NCBI GenBank assembly: GCA_028826165.1
Contig: JAPDFW010000143.1
Location: 53,278-117,277, forward strand
Source: Anaeramoeba ignava
Taxonomy: Eukaryota > Metamonada > Anaeramoebidae
Length of the DNA stretch: 64,000 nt
Direction of reading: 5' to 3'
Shown piece after piece: positions 43,691-57,500 of this stretch. Numbering within the stretch: the first letter of the stretch is position 1; every line of letters begins with the position of its first letter. The position numbers and the translations under genes were made by a program. The notes beneath the pieces were generated by a model. The model worked only from the letters and a program-made list of their open reading frames with translations, made no database searches and was not told where the DNA came from.

Positions 43691-46600
43691 ATGGAGAAAA
43701 AAAAAATTAGAAGACAATCAAGAAAATCTATTCAACAATTTAGACCAAGAGCACAACAAAACGCACAAAATCTTACAATTGCAAGAAGAGAAGTGAATAA
43801 AAAAAATTTAAAATCAAATTTAAAATCAAATTTAAAATAAAATTTAAAATCAAATTTAAAATCAAATTTAAAATCAAATTTAAAATAAAATTTAAAATCA
43901 AATTTAAAATCAAATTTAAAATCAAATTTAAAATCAAATTTAAAAAAATTTCAAAATTTAAAATCAAATTTAAAATAAAAATTTAAAATAAAATTTAAAA
44001 TCAAAATTTAAAATCAAATTTAAAATCAAATTTAAAATAAAATTTAAAATCAAATTTAAAATCAAATTTAAAATCAAATTTAAAACCAAATTTAAAATCA
44101 AATTTAAAATAAAATTTAAAATCAAATTTAAAATCAAAATTTAAAAAAAATAAAAAAATTTTATTTAAAATTTATATTTATATTTATTTAAATTATCAGC
44201 TTGAAGCTTACCAATATTTATGTCAATCAGCAGCAATACTTAAATGGATATCTTTAGTTTTAGAAATTGATTTTTTTACAAAAGATTTATTTGAAGATTG
44301 GAATCAAGGAAAAAATAACGTTTTAGCTTCTTTACTTAAAGATGGAACAATTTTATGTCAATTAATCAACAAAATCAAACCAGGAACAATTCAAAATTAT
44401 CATGGATCTCGAATGTGTCAAACTAATAAATTTTTAAGTCTTGAAAATATTATGTTTTTTATTAATTCATCCAAGAAATTTGGAGTTGATCAATCAATTT
44501 TATTCCAACCAACTGATCTTTATGAAGAAAAAAACATGCCTAAAGTTATTTATACAATTCTTGCTTTGGCAAATTGTGTTCTTGAAAATCCTGAATTTGA
44601 TTTTAATATTGAAATTCCTTCTTTATTGGGTGAATTGGAATTTGCAAAACCTGCACTTTTAAAAGCTGCAGATGAATTACAAAATTTTTCAGGAGGAAAT
44701 TTTATTCGTACAAAAAGTTATAAAGAGAAAAAAGAAAAAGAAAACGAAAAAGAAAAAGAAAAAGAAAAAGAAATTCAATTACAAAAAGAAAAAGAAATTC
44801 AATTGCAAAAAGAAAAACAACTTCAACTGGAAAAAGAAAAGCAAATGCAAAAAGAAAAAGAATTGAAATTACAAAAAGAAAAAGAAAAGCAAGTTCAACT
44901 AGAAAAAGAATTAGAGTTGCAAAAAGAAAAGGAAAAACAACTTCAATTACAATTAGAAAAGGATAAACAACTGCAAAAAGAAAAAGATAAACAATTACAA
45001 TTAGAAAAAGAATTAGAGTTGCAAAAAGAAAAGGAAAAACAACTTCAATTACAATTAGAAAAGGAAAAAGAGTTGCAAAAAGAAAAGGAAAAACAACTTC
45101 AATTAGAAAAAGAATTACAAGCACAAAAAGAAAAAGAATTGCAACTGCAAATAGAATTAGAAAAAGAAAAACAATTAAATTTAGAGAAAGAAAGAGAATT
45201 ACAAGCTCAAAAACAAAAGGAATTTAAATCAAATAATAATAATAATAACAACAACAACAACCAAAAAATGGATGATAATACAGAAAAAACAAGCAAAGAA
45301 AATCAAAAAAAATCAAAAACAAAAACTGTTATAAGAATTGATAAATTTTCCATTTTGGTTAATATTAAAACAAACGAAGAAATTCCTAAAGAAAATATAA
45401 AAAAAATGTCAGCTTTAGGATCATTTAATAATTGGTCACAACAACTTGAAATGAAAAAAGATCAATCTGGAAATTTTATTCTTCCTTTAGAATTAGATCC
45501 TACAATTCATACTTTTAGATTTTTGATTAATGATTCAGATTTAGCCAGTATTTTGAAGAAAAAGAAAAAGAAAAAATATATATATATATATATATTATTT
45601 TTATATTTAAATATTTTCATTTTATTTTATTATTTAGTTGATGAAAATATGAAAACAACAATTTCTGAAAATGATCAAATGAAAATGAACAAAATCAATG
45701 CAAAAAAACTTAACAAAAACTTACTAACAACAAATATATCTAAAAATTCTGGAAGTGTTTATAGTTGGGGTTGCAATGAAGATTCCCAATTAGGATTTAT
45801 TGAAAGTATTCAATCAATTAAATTCAAAATTTAAAAAATTAAATTTACAAAATTAAATTTACAAAATTTAAAAATTATCAAGAATCAAAATTTATTAATA
45901 ATCCAATTAGAGTGGATCCACTTATGAACAGAAAAGTTATTTCAATCGCAACAGGAGAATCTCATGTATGTGCTTTAACCAATAGAGGTTATCTTTATTC
46001 ATGGGGAGAAAAGTACAAATTTAATTCAAAAAAAACAAAACAAAACAGAATGATTTATTTGATTTTGTCAATATTTATTATTCAATTATTATTTCAGTAT
46101 TTTTGGAGAATTAGGCCAATCTCATAAAACTGCAGTTTTGAGTCCAAGAATTATTGATGGTTTTTCAGGAATTTCAAATGTTTTTTGTGGAACAAATCAT
46201 ACATTTTTTATTCATAAAAATCAAGTTTATGGATTTGGAAGAAATGATAACGGACAACTTGGTCTTGGACATAAACAACAAGTTTTTTCTCCAACTCATA
46301 TTCAAGCACTTGATGAACATCGAATTTCAATGATTGCAGCAGGAAAATCTCATACACTATTTGCATCTGGTACTTAGAATTAAATATCCTCTTATTTTTA
46401 TTTTATTATTTTGGATCAATTAAAATATTCTAATTTTTATCAATTTTATTATAGATGCTGATAAGTTATTTTCATGTGGATTTGGTAAAATGGGACAATT
46501 AGGTTTTGGTGTTGTAGTTGAGGAATCAAAACCGAAAATGATTAAATTTTTTAAAGGAACAAGAATCAAGAAAATTTCTTGTGGAGAAAATCACACACTT

Positions 46601-49600
46601 GTTTTAACTTGTAAATTAATTTTCCAAAAAATATTGAAAATGAAAAAAAATTTTAATTCAAAAAAAAAAAAATTTAATATATTTTTTTCATAAAATAATG
46701 TAATAGTTTCAGGGCAAGTTTATGGATTTGGTTCAGGTTCGCCAATTAAATTCAATTCAATTCAATTCAATTCAATTTAATATTCAATATTCAATATTCA
46801 ATTCAATATTCAATTCAATTCAATATTTAATTCAATTCAATATTTAATTCAATTCAATATTTAATTCAATTCAATTCAATTCAATTTAATATTCAATTCA
46901 ATTCAATTCAATTCAATATTCAATTCAATTCAATATTCAATTCAATATTCAATTCAATATTCAATTCAATATTCAATTCAATTCAATTCAATTCAATTCA
47001 ATTTAATTCAATTTAATTCAATTTTTATTTTAATTTTTATTTTAATTCAATTTTTATTTTAATTCAATTTTTATTTTAATTCAATTCAATATTCAATTCA
47101 ATTTTTATTTTAATATTCAATTCAATTCAATTCAATTTAATTCAATTCAATTCAATATTCAATTCAATTCAATTCAATATTCAATTTAATTCAATATTCA
47201 ATTTAATATTCAATTTAATTCAATTAAATTCAATTCAATTTAATATTCAATTCAATTCAATTCAATATTTAATATTTAATTCAATATTTAATTCAATTTT
47301 TATTTTAATTCAATTTAATATTCAATTCAATTCAATTCAATATTCAATTCAATTTAATATTCAATTCAATTCAATTCAATATTCAATTCAATTCAATTCA
47401 ATTCAATTCAATTCAATATTCAATTCACATCAATTTTTATTGTAATTCAATTCAATATTCAATTCAATATTCAATTCAATATTCAATTCAATATTCAATT
47501 CAATATTCAATTAAATATTCAATTCAATTCAATATTCAATTCAATTCAATTCAATATTCAATTCAATTTAATTCAATTTTTATTTTAATTTTTATTTTAA
47601 TTCAATTTTTATTTTAATTCAATTTTTAGCAATTCATGGAGAATTCGGATTTTCTTCTAAAAAAAATCTTCATGCACCAAAAAAACTTGAATTTTTCCAA
47701 AATATAAAAGTGATTGATATTTCTTGTTTTGGAAATCATTCCCTTATAATGACAGAAAAAGAAGTTTATTTTCTTGGAGAAATTTATGGATACAAAGAAA
47801 TTTTCACAAGAAAAATTGAGGAATTTAGCGGCAAAAAATTAGTTTCAATCAAATCAGGAATGAATATAAATGGGATATTAACATTAAATGATCAAACAGG
47901 TCTTCAAGAATTAAGTGTTATTAAAACAGTTCCAAAACAAATGAAACAAGAAAATCAAGGAATTGATGGAATTGAAGTGGATGCTGTTTCAAATGAGAAA
48001 TGTGGAAGTATAAAACAAATTTGTTGTGGAGAACAATTTGTGGTTATTTTAAATGAAGAAAGTGAAATATTCTTTCTTGGCAAGTCAGAAAATGGAGAAA
48101 ATGGATTTGGAGAATTGAGAAAAGAAACACAAACACCAGAAAAAATCACATTTTTCAATCCGATAAAAATTGCAAAAATTTCATATGGATTTTATCATTC
48201 ATTATTTTTAACCGATGAAGGTCATGTTTATTCAAGTGGCTCAAACGAGCATGGCCAACTCGGGATTGGGGATGAAACAAGCAAAACAACATTTCCTCAT
48301 TTGATTGAAAGTTTATTAGGAAGAAAAATTGTGGAAATTTCAGCAGGAAGAACCCATTCAATGGTTCTTTCAGAAAAAGGAAAAGTATATGTTTTTGGAT
48401 CAGGAATTTGTTTGGGATTGAAAAACATTCAAAAAGCATTTTTCCCGCTTCAAGTTGTTGAAGGATTAGAAAATGAAGTGATTGTGGATATTTCAGTTGG
48501 TCATTCACATTCTTGTGTGATCAATCAACATGGGAATTTGTTTACTTGGGGAGTTGGACAATTTGGAATTCTTGGGCATGGAAACACAAATGATTATAAT
48601 TTCCCCAAAAAAGTTGAATCAATTGAAGATTTGTGTGTTATTTCAGTTGATTCTGGAAATTGTCATACTGCTGTTTTAACTAAAGATGGTGTTGTTTTTA
48701 TTATGGGTGGTGGTTGGTCTGCTGAAAAAGATGTTAAGGATGATTTGCTTGAACCTCAACTTATCCAATCTCTTCTTGCTCATCGTGTTGTTCAAGTTTC
48801 TTGTGGTGGATTTCATACTCTTGCTTTGACCGATACTGGAAATGTTTTTTCTTGGGGTTTGAATAATAAAGGGTATTATTATTATTATTTAAAAAAAAAT
48901 TGGAAAGAGAAGAACGAATTTATTAATTTCTTTTATTTTCTTTTTATTTTCTATTTCTTTATCTTTAGGCAATTGTAATGTTTCTTTTAAAAAATATTTA
49001 AAACATTTAAAACCATTTAAAATTATTTATAACATTTAAAATATTTAAATTATTTATAATATTTAAATTATTTATAACATTTAAAACATCTGAAATTATT
49101 TATAATATTTAAAATATTTATAATATTTAAATTATTTAAATTATTTATAACATTTAAAACATCTGAAATTATTTATAATATTTAAAATATTTATAATATT
49201 TAAATTATTTTAAAATATTTATAATATTTAAATTATTTAAAATATTTAAAAACATCTGAAAATATTTAATAATATTTTAAATTATTTATAATATTTAAAA
49301 ACATTTAAATTATTTATAATATTTAAAACATTTAAAATATTTAAAACATTTTAAAACATTTAAAACATTTTAAAACATCTGAAAATATCTGAAATTATTT
49401 ATAATATTTAAAATATTTAACAATATTTATAATATTTAAAATATTTAAAAACATTTAAAACACATTTAAAACATTTAAAACATTTAAAAATATTTATAAT
49501 ATTTAAATTATTTAAAATATTTATAATATTTAAAACAATTAAAACATTTAAAATTATTTATAATATTTAAAATATTTATAATATCTAAAAGCATTTAAAT

Positions 49601-50407
49601 TATTTTATAATATTAAAATTATTTTAAACTTAAAATTATTTAAAACATTTAAAACATTTAAAACATTTAAAATTATTTATAATATTTTAAAATATTTATA
49701 ATATCTAAAAGCATTTAAATTATTTATAATACTTAAATTATTTAAAACATTTAAAACATCTGAAAACATTTAAAACATTTAAAACATTTAAAATATTTAA
49801 AATATTTATAATAATATTTAAATATTTTAAATTATTTATAATATTTAAAACATTTAAAACATTTAAAACATCTGAAAACATTTAAAATATTTATAAAATA
49901 ATATTTAATAACATTTAAATTATTTAAATTATTTAAATTATTTATAATATCTAAATTATTTATAATATCTAAATTATTTATAACATCTAAATTATTTATA
50001 ATATCTAAATTCATATTTTTTTAGAGGTCATGGCGATTATGAAAATGATTCTAAACCAAAATTAATTCAAAAATTAAAAAATAATCAAATTAAATCTGTT
50101 TCTGCTGGTGATTTTCATTCTTTAGTTCTTTCTGAAAATGGAGAAATTTTTAGGTAAAATTCCCAAAAAAAAAAAAATTTTTTTTTCATCCTTTTTTTTT
50201 TAAATTAAATATAAATTATTTTCTTTCTGTTTTTGTTTTTTTTATTAAAAAAATAGTTGGGGAAGTTGTGATTATGGTCAATTAGGTTTGGGAAGAAAAA
50301 ATGATGAAATAAGTCCACAATTAATTACAGAATTACAAGAAAGAAAAGTTTTTTTCATTTCTTCTGGTCAATCTTTTTCAGGATGCATTACAAATTCTGT
50401 TATTTAA
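43691..50407 (+). CDS. CH domain-coiled coil-glycogen-binding-like-RCC1 repeat protein
   Basis: Ten exons fit in phase to about 1242 residues: 43691-43792, 44200-45547, 45638-45805, 45883-46012, 46098-46369, 46455-46610, 46707-46736, 47630-48872, 50025-50153 and 50257-50407. Order: a basic N-terminus; a calponin-homology-like domain (YLCQSAAILKWISLVLEIDF, LASLLKDGTILCQLINKI, FLSLENIMFFINSSKKFG; about 37-165); a Lys/Glu/Gln/Leu coiled coil (about 200-395); an AMPK-type CBM-like beta domain (ALGSFNNWSQQLEMKKDQSG, LDPTIHTFRFLIND); then ten or more RCC1 blades to the C-terminus (VYSWGCNEDSQLGF, VYGFGRNDNGQLGLGHKQQ, VYSSGSNEHGQLGIGDETS, LFTWGVGQFGILGHGNTND). RCC1 propellers act as guanine-exchange or scaffold modules; CH domains bind actin or signalling proteins. 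Introns are satellite-filled and exon 7 has only 30 nt. Confidence 0.85.
43793..44199. repeat. AAATTTAAAATC satellite intron of the RCC1 gene
   Basis: A 12-bp repeat with AAAATCAAATTT and AAAATAAAATTT variants, about 28 copies. G-free in the sense strand apart from the donor region and acceptor. Confidence 0.88.
46737..47629. repeat. TTCAATTCAATATT satellite intron of the RCC1 gene
   Basis: Hexamer TTCAAT and octamer-like AATATTCAATTC mixtures, plus a TTTTTATTTTAATTCAA variant block at about 47021-47110 and again near the acceptor. Same family as the TMEM222 intron in transcript sense. Confidence 0.88.
48873..50024. repeat. TTTAAAACATTTAAA / ATCTGAAATTATTTATAAT satellite intron of the RCC1 gene
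   Basis: A 1.15-kb intron after the GTATTATT donor, with mixed ACATTTAAA, ATATTTATA and ACATCTGAAA units. A minus-strand frame of Asn/Ile/Leu is a repeat artefact. Acceptor TTTTTTTAG at 50024. Confidence 0.85.
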
Positions 50408-50495
50408 TTTCTTTTAATTTCATTTCAACTTTTTTTTTTTTAATCTTTTTCTTTCCAAAAAAAAAATAATAAAATGAAAAATGGAAAATTTAAAA
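50408..50495. other. Convergent 3' spacer
   Basis: 88 bp between the RCC1-gene stop and the stop of ankyrin-BTB copy A, with T and A runs only. Confidence 0.35.
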
Positions 50496-53400
50496 TTAAT
50501 TTTTTAAATCTTTTAAAATTAAATCAATAATTGAATTTTGATTTAATTGAAAATAATCTTTCAAATCATAAAATTCTTCTAAAATTATTTCTTTTTCTTT
50601 TTCTTTTTCTTTTTCTTTTTCAATATTATTAAATTTATCATGATAAAGAAAATAAATAAATTGATTAATTGTTTCAAATGATTTTCTTGAATAATCATGA
50701 ACTTGATTTGTTGAATCTTGAATATTTAATTCAAACATTCCTTTAAATAATTCACTTCGAATTATTAATATTAATTTATGAATTTTAATTTCTTTTTCTT
50801 CAACAATAATTTTAAAATCTTTGGTTTCATTTTCTTTATATAATTTTGATAAATCATTTATTATTCCTTTTCTTCCTTTTTTATTTTCAATCCAATTTGT
50901 TTCAATTCCAATTTCTTTAATAAAATTTTGGATAATTTCTTTTTCATTTTCATTTTCATTTTCATTTTCATTTTCATTTTCATTTTCATTTTCATTTTCA
51001 TTTTCATTTTCATTTTCATTTTCATTTTCATTTTCATTTTCATTTTCATTTTCATTTTCATTTTCATTTTCTTTTTCTTTTTCATTTTCAATTTGTTTTG
51101 AATTAAATTAAATTTTTCAATAAATTTATCAAAATTATAAAATCCAGTATAAATAAAATTTAAAATAATTTCAATTTCTTTTTGGTTTTGATAACAATTA
51201 TTAATAAATTTTTGTAAAATTAATTCATTATTATCAAATCTTGTTAATAATATTAATTTATGAACTTTAAATTTGAATAAATCATTTGATTGAATTATTA
51301 AATCTGAAAATTGATTATTTGATTTTAATAAATTATTCATATCTTCATTAATTGAATAAATTTGTGAAAATAATTGAATAAATTGTTTTGTGATTTGTTT
51401 TTGTTTCAAATCATAAATATTCATATCATTCATTAATAAAAATTTGATTATATTTTCATTTTGTTTTTTAATTGATATTGAAAGAATTGTTTCATTTTGA
51501 TTTGTTTTTGAATTAATATCAGCACCTTTGGAAATTAAATATTCAACAATTTGAATTGAATTGAATTGGCAAGCAAAATGTAAAGCAGTTTCATTTTGAT
51601 TATTTTTTGCATTAATATCAATTCCTTTGGAAATCAAATATTGAATAACTTTTAATGATAAATTATTTTGACAAGAATAATGTAAAGCTGTTTCATTTTC
51701 ATTTGTTTTTGCATTTATATCAATTCCTGATTCAATAAGAAATTTGATAATTTGAAAAAAATTGAATTGGCAAGCTAAATGTAAAGCTGTTTCATTTTCA
51801 TTATTTTTGGTATTAATATCAATTCCTTTGGAAACTAAATATTGAACAGTTTGAATTGAATTATTTCTACAAGCATAATGTAAAACAGTTTCATTTTCAT
51901 TTGTTTTTGCATTAATATCAATTCCTGATTCAAATAAATATTTAATAACTTGAATTGGTGAGTTATTTTCGCAAGCAAAATGTAAAGCTGTTTCATTTTC
52001 ATTTGTTTTTGCATTAATATCAATCCCTTTGGAAATCAAATATTCAATAGTTTGAATTGAATTATTTCTACAAGCAAAATGTAAAGCAGTTTGATTTTGA
52101 TTTGTTTTTTCATTAATATCAATTCCTTTTTCAATTAAATATTCAATAACTTCAAAGGGTGAATTATATTGACAAGCAATATGTAAGAGTGTTTGGTTTC
52201 GATTTGTTTTTTCATTGATATCAATTCCTTTGGAAATTAGATATTCAATAAGTTCAAATGATTTGTTTCTGCAAACATAATGTAAAACTGTTTGGTTTTG
52301 ATTTGTTTTTGCATTAATATCAATTCCTTTGGAAATCAAATATTCAATAACTTCAAATGATGGATTAAATTGGCAAGCAAAATGTAAAGCAGTTTCATTT
52401 CGTCTTGTTTTTTCATTAATATCAGCACCTTTGGAAACTAAATATTTAATAATTTGAATTGATGGATTATGTCTACAAACAAAATGTAAGACTGTTTCGT
52501 TTTGATTTGTTTTTGCATTAATATCAATTCCTTGTGAAATTAAATATTCAATAATTTCAAGTGATAGGCTATTTTTGCAAGCATAATGTAAAATTGTTTC
52601 ATTATAACCTGTTTTTGCATTAATATCAGCACCTTGTGAAATTAAATATTGAATAATTTCAAGTGTTGGATTATTTCTACAAATTGAATGTAAAACTGTT
52701 TCATTGTAATCTGTTTTTGCATTAATATCAGCACCTTTGGAAATTAAATATTGAATAACTTCAAATGAATTGGATTGACAAGCTGAAAGTAAAGGTGTTT
52801 CATCATAATTTGTTTTTGCATCAATATCAATTCCTTTGGAAATTAAATATTGAATAATTTCAAGTGATAAATTATTTCTACAAGCTGAATGTAAAACTGT
52901 TTCATTTTCATCAATTTTATCATGAATATCAATTCCTTGAGAAACTAAATATTCAATAACTTCAAGTGATGGATTATTTTGATTTTCAAAAACATAATGT
53001 AAAACTGTTTCATTATAATTTGTTTTTGAATAAATATCAACACCTTTGGAAATCAAATATTCAATAATTTCAATTGATGGATTATATCTACAAACATAAT
53101 GTAAAACTGTTTCATTCCATTTGTTTTTTTCATGAATATCAACACCTTTAGAAATTAAATATTCAATAACTTGAATTGATGGATTGTTTTCACAAACCAA
53201 ATGAATAAGTGTTTGATTCCATTTGGTTTTTTCATTAATATCAACACCTTTGGAAACTAAATATTCAATAACTTTGAACGATGGATTGTTTTGACAAACT
53301 AATTGTAAAGCTGTTTCATTATCACTTGTGATTGCATTTATATCAACACCTTTAGAAACCAAATATTTAATAACATCAACTGAATTCTTTTGGCAAGCAT

Positions 53401-54442
53401 AATGTAAGACTGTTTCGTTATCATTTGTAATTGAATTAATATCCAGACCTTTGGAAATTAAATATTCAATAACTTCGAGTGAATTCTTTTTACATGCAGA
53501 ATGTAAAATTGTTTCATTCCATATTGTTTTTGCATTAATATCAACTCCTTTGGAAATTAAATATTTAATAACTTCAAGTGAATTATTTTTGCATGCATAA
53601 TGTAATATTGTTTCATTCCTTTTGGTTTTTGCATTAATATTAATTCCTTTGGAAATTAAATATTCAATAACTTCAAGAGAATTATTTTTGCATGCATAAT
53701 GTAATAATGTTTTATGTCTATTTGTTTTATACTTAATATTAATTCCTTTAGATATTAAATATTTAATAACTTCAAGTGAATTCTTTTTACATGCATAATG
53801 TAAAATTGTTTGATTTTGTCTTGTTTTATCATTTATATTAATTCCTTTGGAAATTAAATATTCGATAACTTCAATTGAATTATTTTGACATGCAAAATGT
53901 AATATTGTTTCATTTGAATTTGTTTTTAAATTAATATTAATTCCTTTGGAAATTAAATATTCAATAATTTTAATTGAATTATATTCACATGCATAATGTA
54001 AAATTGTTTTATTTGAATTTGTTTTTTCATTTATATTAATTTTATTAGAAATTAAATATTCAATAATTTCAATTAATTCTTTTTCATTTTTTAAATATTT
54101 TATTAAATAATGAATAATTGTTTTTCCTTTTTTATCTTTTGAATTAATATTAATTCCTTTTGTTATTAATAATTTAATTATTTCAATTTTTGATTGATTT
54201 ATAATTGAAATTTGTAATAAATTTCTTCTTTTTTTATCTTTAAAATTAATATCATTATCATTATTATTATTAAATAATTCTGTTATTAAATATTCAATTA
54301 TTTCTTTGGAAACTTTTTGTTTTATTGAATATTTTATTATTTTCTTTTTATTTTTTTCTTCATTAATAATTTCTTTTATAATTTCTTTAATTTTTTCAAT
54401 TTCATTTTCTTTTATAATTTTATAAATTTTATTTTTATTCAT
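50496..54442 (-). CDS. Ankyrin-BTB-BTB protein, array copy A (frame broken by 5-nt duplication)
   Basis: Single exon from ATG 54442 (MNKNKIYKIIKENEIEKIKE). A helical N-terminus of about 65 residues precedes about 28 ankyrin repeats of 33-34 residues with consensus GIDINAKTNENETALHFACQ and xxNSxEVIEYLISK. After the last repeat come a degenerate BTB (FSDLIIQSNDLFKFKVHKLI, ILNFIYTGFYNF), an Asn/Glu satellite tract and a second BTB (KEIKIHKLILIIRSELFKGM, then NQFIYFLYHDKF). At 51101-51112 five extra bases (a second TTTAA-type unit) shift the frame relative to copies B-D. The long frame therefore runs into Lys/Met repeats and stops at 50861, while the second BTB continues in another frame to 50496. 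Either a young pseudogene or an assembly error. Ankyrin plus BTB suggests a CUL3-type substrate adaptor, by inference. Confidence 0.85.
50940..51080. repeat. (GAAAAT)n coding satellite between the two BTB domains of copy A
   Basis: Asn-Glu-encoding hexamer, about 21 copies in copy A. Counterparts are at 54940-55005 (copy B, shorter, with Gln interruptions), 59155-59265 (copy C) and 62785-62820 (copy D). Its length differs in every copy, so it is the fastest-changing part of the array genes. Confidence 0.85.
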
Positions 54443-54508
54443 TTTATTTTTATTTATTTTTTATTTTTTGAAATGAAAAAAAATGAAAAAATGGAAAAAA
54501 ATTTAAAA

Positions 54509-57500
54509 TTAATTTTTTAAATCTTTTAAAATTAAATCAATAATTGAATTTTGATTTAATTGAAAATAATCTTTTAAATCATAAAATTCTTCTAAAATAA
54601 TTTCTTTTTCTTTTTCTTTTTCAATATTATTAAATTTATCATGATAAAGAAAATAAATAAATTGATTAATTGTTTCAAATGATTTTCTTGAATAATCATG
54701 AACTTGATTTGAAGAATCTTGAATATTTAATTCAAACATTCCTTTAAATAATTCACTTCGAATTATTAATATTAATTTATGAATTTTAATTTCTTTTTCT
54801 TCAATAATAATTTTAAAATCTTTGGTTTTATTTTCTTTATATAATTTTGATAAATCATTTATTATTCCTTTTCTTCCTTTTTTATTTTCAATCCAATTTG
54901 AATCAATTCCAATTTCTTTAATAAACTTTTGGATAATTTCATTTTCATTTTCATTTTCATTTTCATTTTCATTTTGTTTTTCATTTTCATTTTCATTTTC
55001 ATTTTGTTTTGAATTAAATTTTTCAATAAATTTATCAAAATTATAAAATCCAGTATAAATAAAATTTAAAATAATTTCAATTTCTTTTTTTGGTTTTTGA
55101 TAACAATTATTAATAAATTTTTGTAAAGTTAATTCATTATTATCAAATCTTGTTAATAATATTAATTTATGAACTTTAAATTTGAATAAATCATTTGATT
55201 GAATTATTAAATCTGAAAATTGATTATTTGATTTTAATAAATTATTCATATCTTCATTAATTGAATAAATTTGTGAAAATAATTGAATAAATTGTTTTGT
55301 GATTTGTTTTTGTTTTAAATCATAAATATTCATATCATTCATTAATAAAAATTTGATTATATTTTCATTTTGTTTTTTAATTGATATTGAAAGAATTGTT
55401 TCATTTTGATTTGTTTTTGAATTAATATCAGCACCTTTTGAAATTAAATATTCAACAATTTGAATTGAATTGAATTGGCAAGCTAAATGCAAAGCAGTTT
55501 CATTTTGATTATTTTTTGCATTAATATCAATTCCTTTGGAAATCAAATATTGAATAACTTTTAATGATAAATTATTTTGGCAAGTATAATGTAAAGCTGT
55601 TTCATTTTGATTTGTTTTTGCATTTATATCAATTCCTTTGGAAATTAAATATTGGATAATTTGAAAAAAATTGAATTGGCAAGCTAAATGTAAAGCTGTT
55701 TCATTTTGATTATTTTTTGCATTAATATCAATTCCTTTGGAAACTAAATATTGAACAGTTTGAATTGAATTAAATCTGGAAATTAAATGTAAAGCAGTTT
55801 GATTTTCATCTGTTTTTGCATTAATATCAATTCCTTTGGAAATTAAATATTCAATAATTTCAAATGATAGATTATTTCGACAAGCAAAATGTAAAGCTGT
55901 TTCATTTTCATCTGCTTTTGCATTAATATCGATTCCTTTGGAAATTAAATATTCAATAGTTTGAATTGATGGATTATTTTCACAAACAAAATGTAAAGCT
56001 GTTTCATTGAAATTTGTTTTTGCATTAATATCAATTCCTTTGGAAATTAAATATTGAATAACTTCGAATGATGAATTATATTCACAAGCAATATGTAAGG
56101 CAGTTTGATTTCGTCTTGTTTTTGCATTAATATCAATTCCTTTGGAAATCAAATATTCAATAATTTCAAGTGATGGATTATGTCTACAAACAAAATGTAA
56201 AACTGTTTCATTTTGATTTGTTTTTGCATTAATATTAACACCTTTTTCAACTAAATATTCAATAATTTCAAGTGATGAATTATTTCTACAAGCAATATGT
56301 AAAGCTGTTTGATTTCTATTTGTTTTTTCATTAATATCAATTCCTTTGGAAATTAAATATTTAATAACTTCAAGTGATGTATTATTTTGGCAAACATAAT
56401 GTAAAGCTGTTTCATTTCCATTTGTTTTATCATTTATATCAATTCCTTTGGAAATCAAATATTCGATAACTTCAATTTGTGGATTATTTCTACAAGCTAA
56501 ATGTAAAACAGTTTCATTTTGATTTGTTTTTGCATTAATATCAATTCCTTTGGAAATTAAATATTTAATAACTTCAACTAAAGGTTTACTTCTACAAGCA
56601 TAATGTAAAGCTGTTTCATTTTGATTCGTTTTTGCATTAATATCAGCACCTTTGGAAATTAAATATTCAATAACTTGAAGTGAATCATTTTCACAAGCAT
56701 AATGTAAAATTGTTTCATCATAATTTGTTTTTGCATTAATATCAATTTCTTTGGAAATCAAATATTGAATAATTTCAAATGATGAATTATTTCTACAAGC
56801 TAAATGTAATATTGTTTCATTGTAATCAGATCGTGTATTAATATCAGCACCTTTGGAAATTAAATATTCAATAATTTCAGTTGATGAATTATTTCTACAA
56901 GCTGAAAGTAAAGGTGTTTCATCATAATTTGTTTTTGCATTAATATCAATTCCTTTTTCAACTAAATATTCAATAACTTCAAATGATGGATTATATTGAC
57001 AAACTATATGTAAAACTGTTTCATTTTGATTTGTTTTTGCATTAATATTGATTCCTTTTTCAACTAAATATTCAATAACTTCAATTGATGGATTATATCT
57101 ACAAGCTGAATGTAAAACTGCTTCATTCCATTTGGTTTTTTCATGAATATCAACACCTTTAGAAATTAAATATTCAATAACTTGAATTGATGGATTATTT
57201 TCACAAACCAAATGAATAAGTGTTCGATTCCATTTGTTTTTTTCATTTATATCAACACCTTTGGAAATCAAATATTCAATAACTTTAAATGATGGATTGT
57301 TTCTACAAGCAAAATGTAAAGTTGTTTCGTTATCACTTGTAATTGCATTTATATCAATTCCTTTGGAAACTAAATATTTAATAACATCAACTGAATTACT
57401 TTCACATGCATAATGTAAAACTGTTGCGTTATCACCTGTAATTGCATTTATATCAGCACCTTTGGAAATTAAATATTCAATAACTTTGAGTGAATTATTT

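Noticed and set aside
45548-45637. Coding tail KKKKKKKYIYIY in the RCC1 gene
   Set aside because: A phase-consistent intron (GTATTTTG to TATTTAG) removes it and restores the beta-domain continuity FLINDSDLAIDENM.
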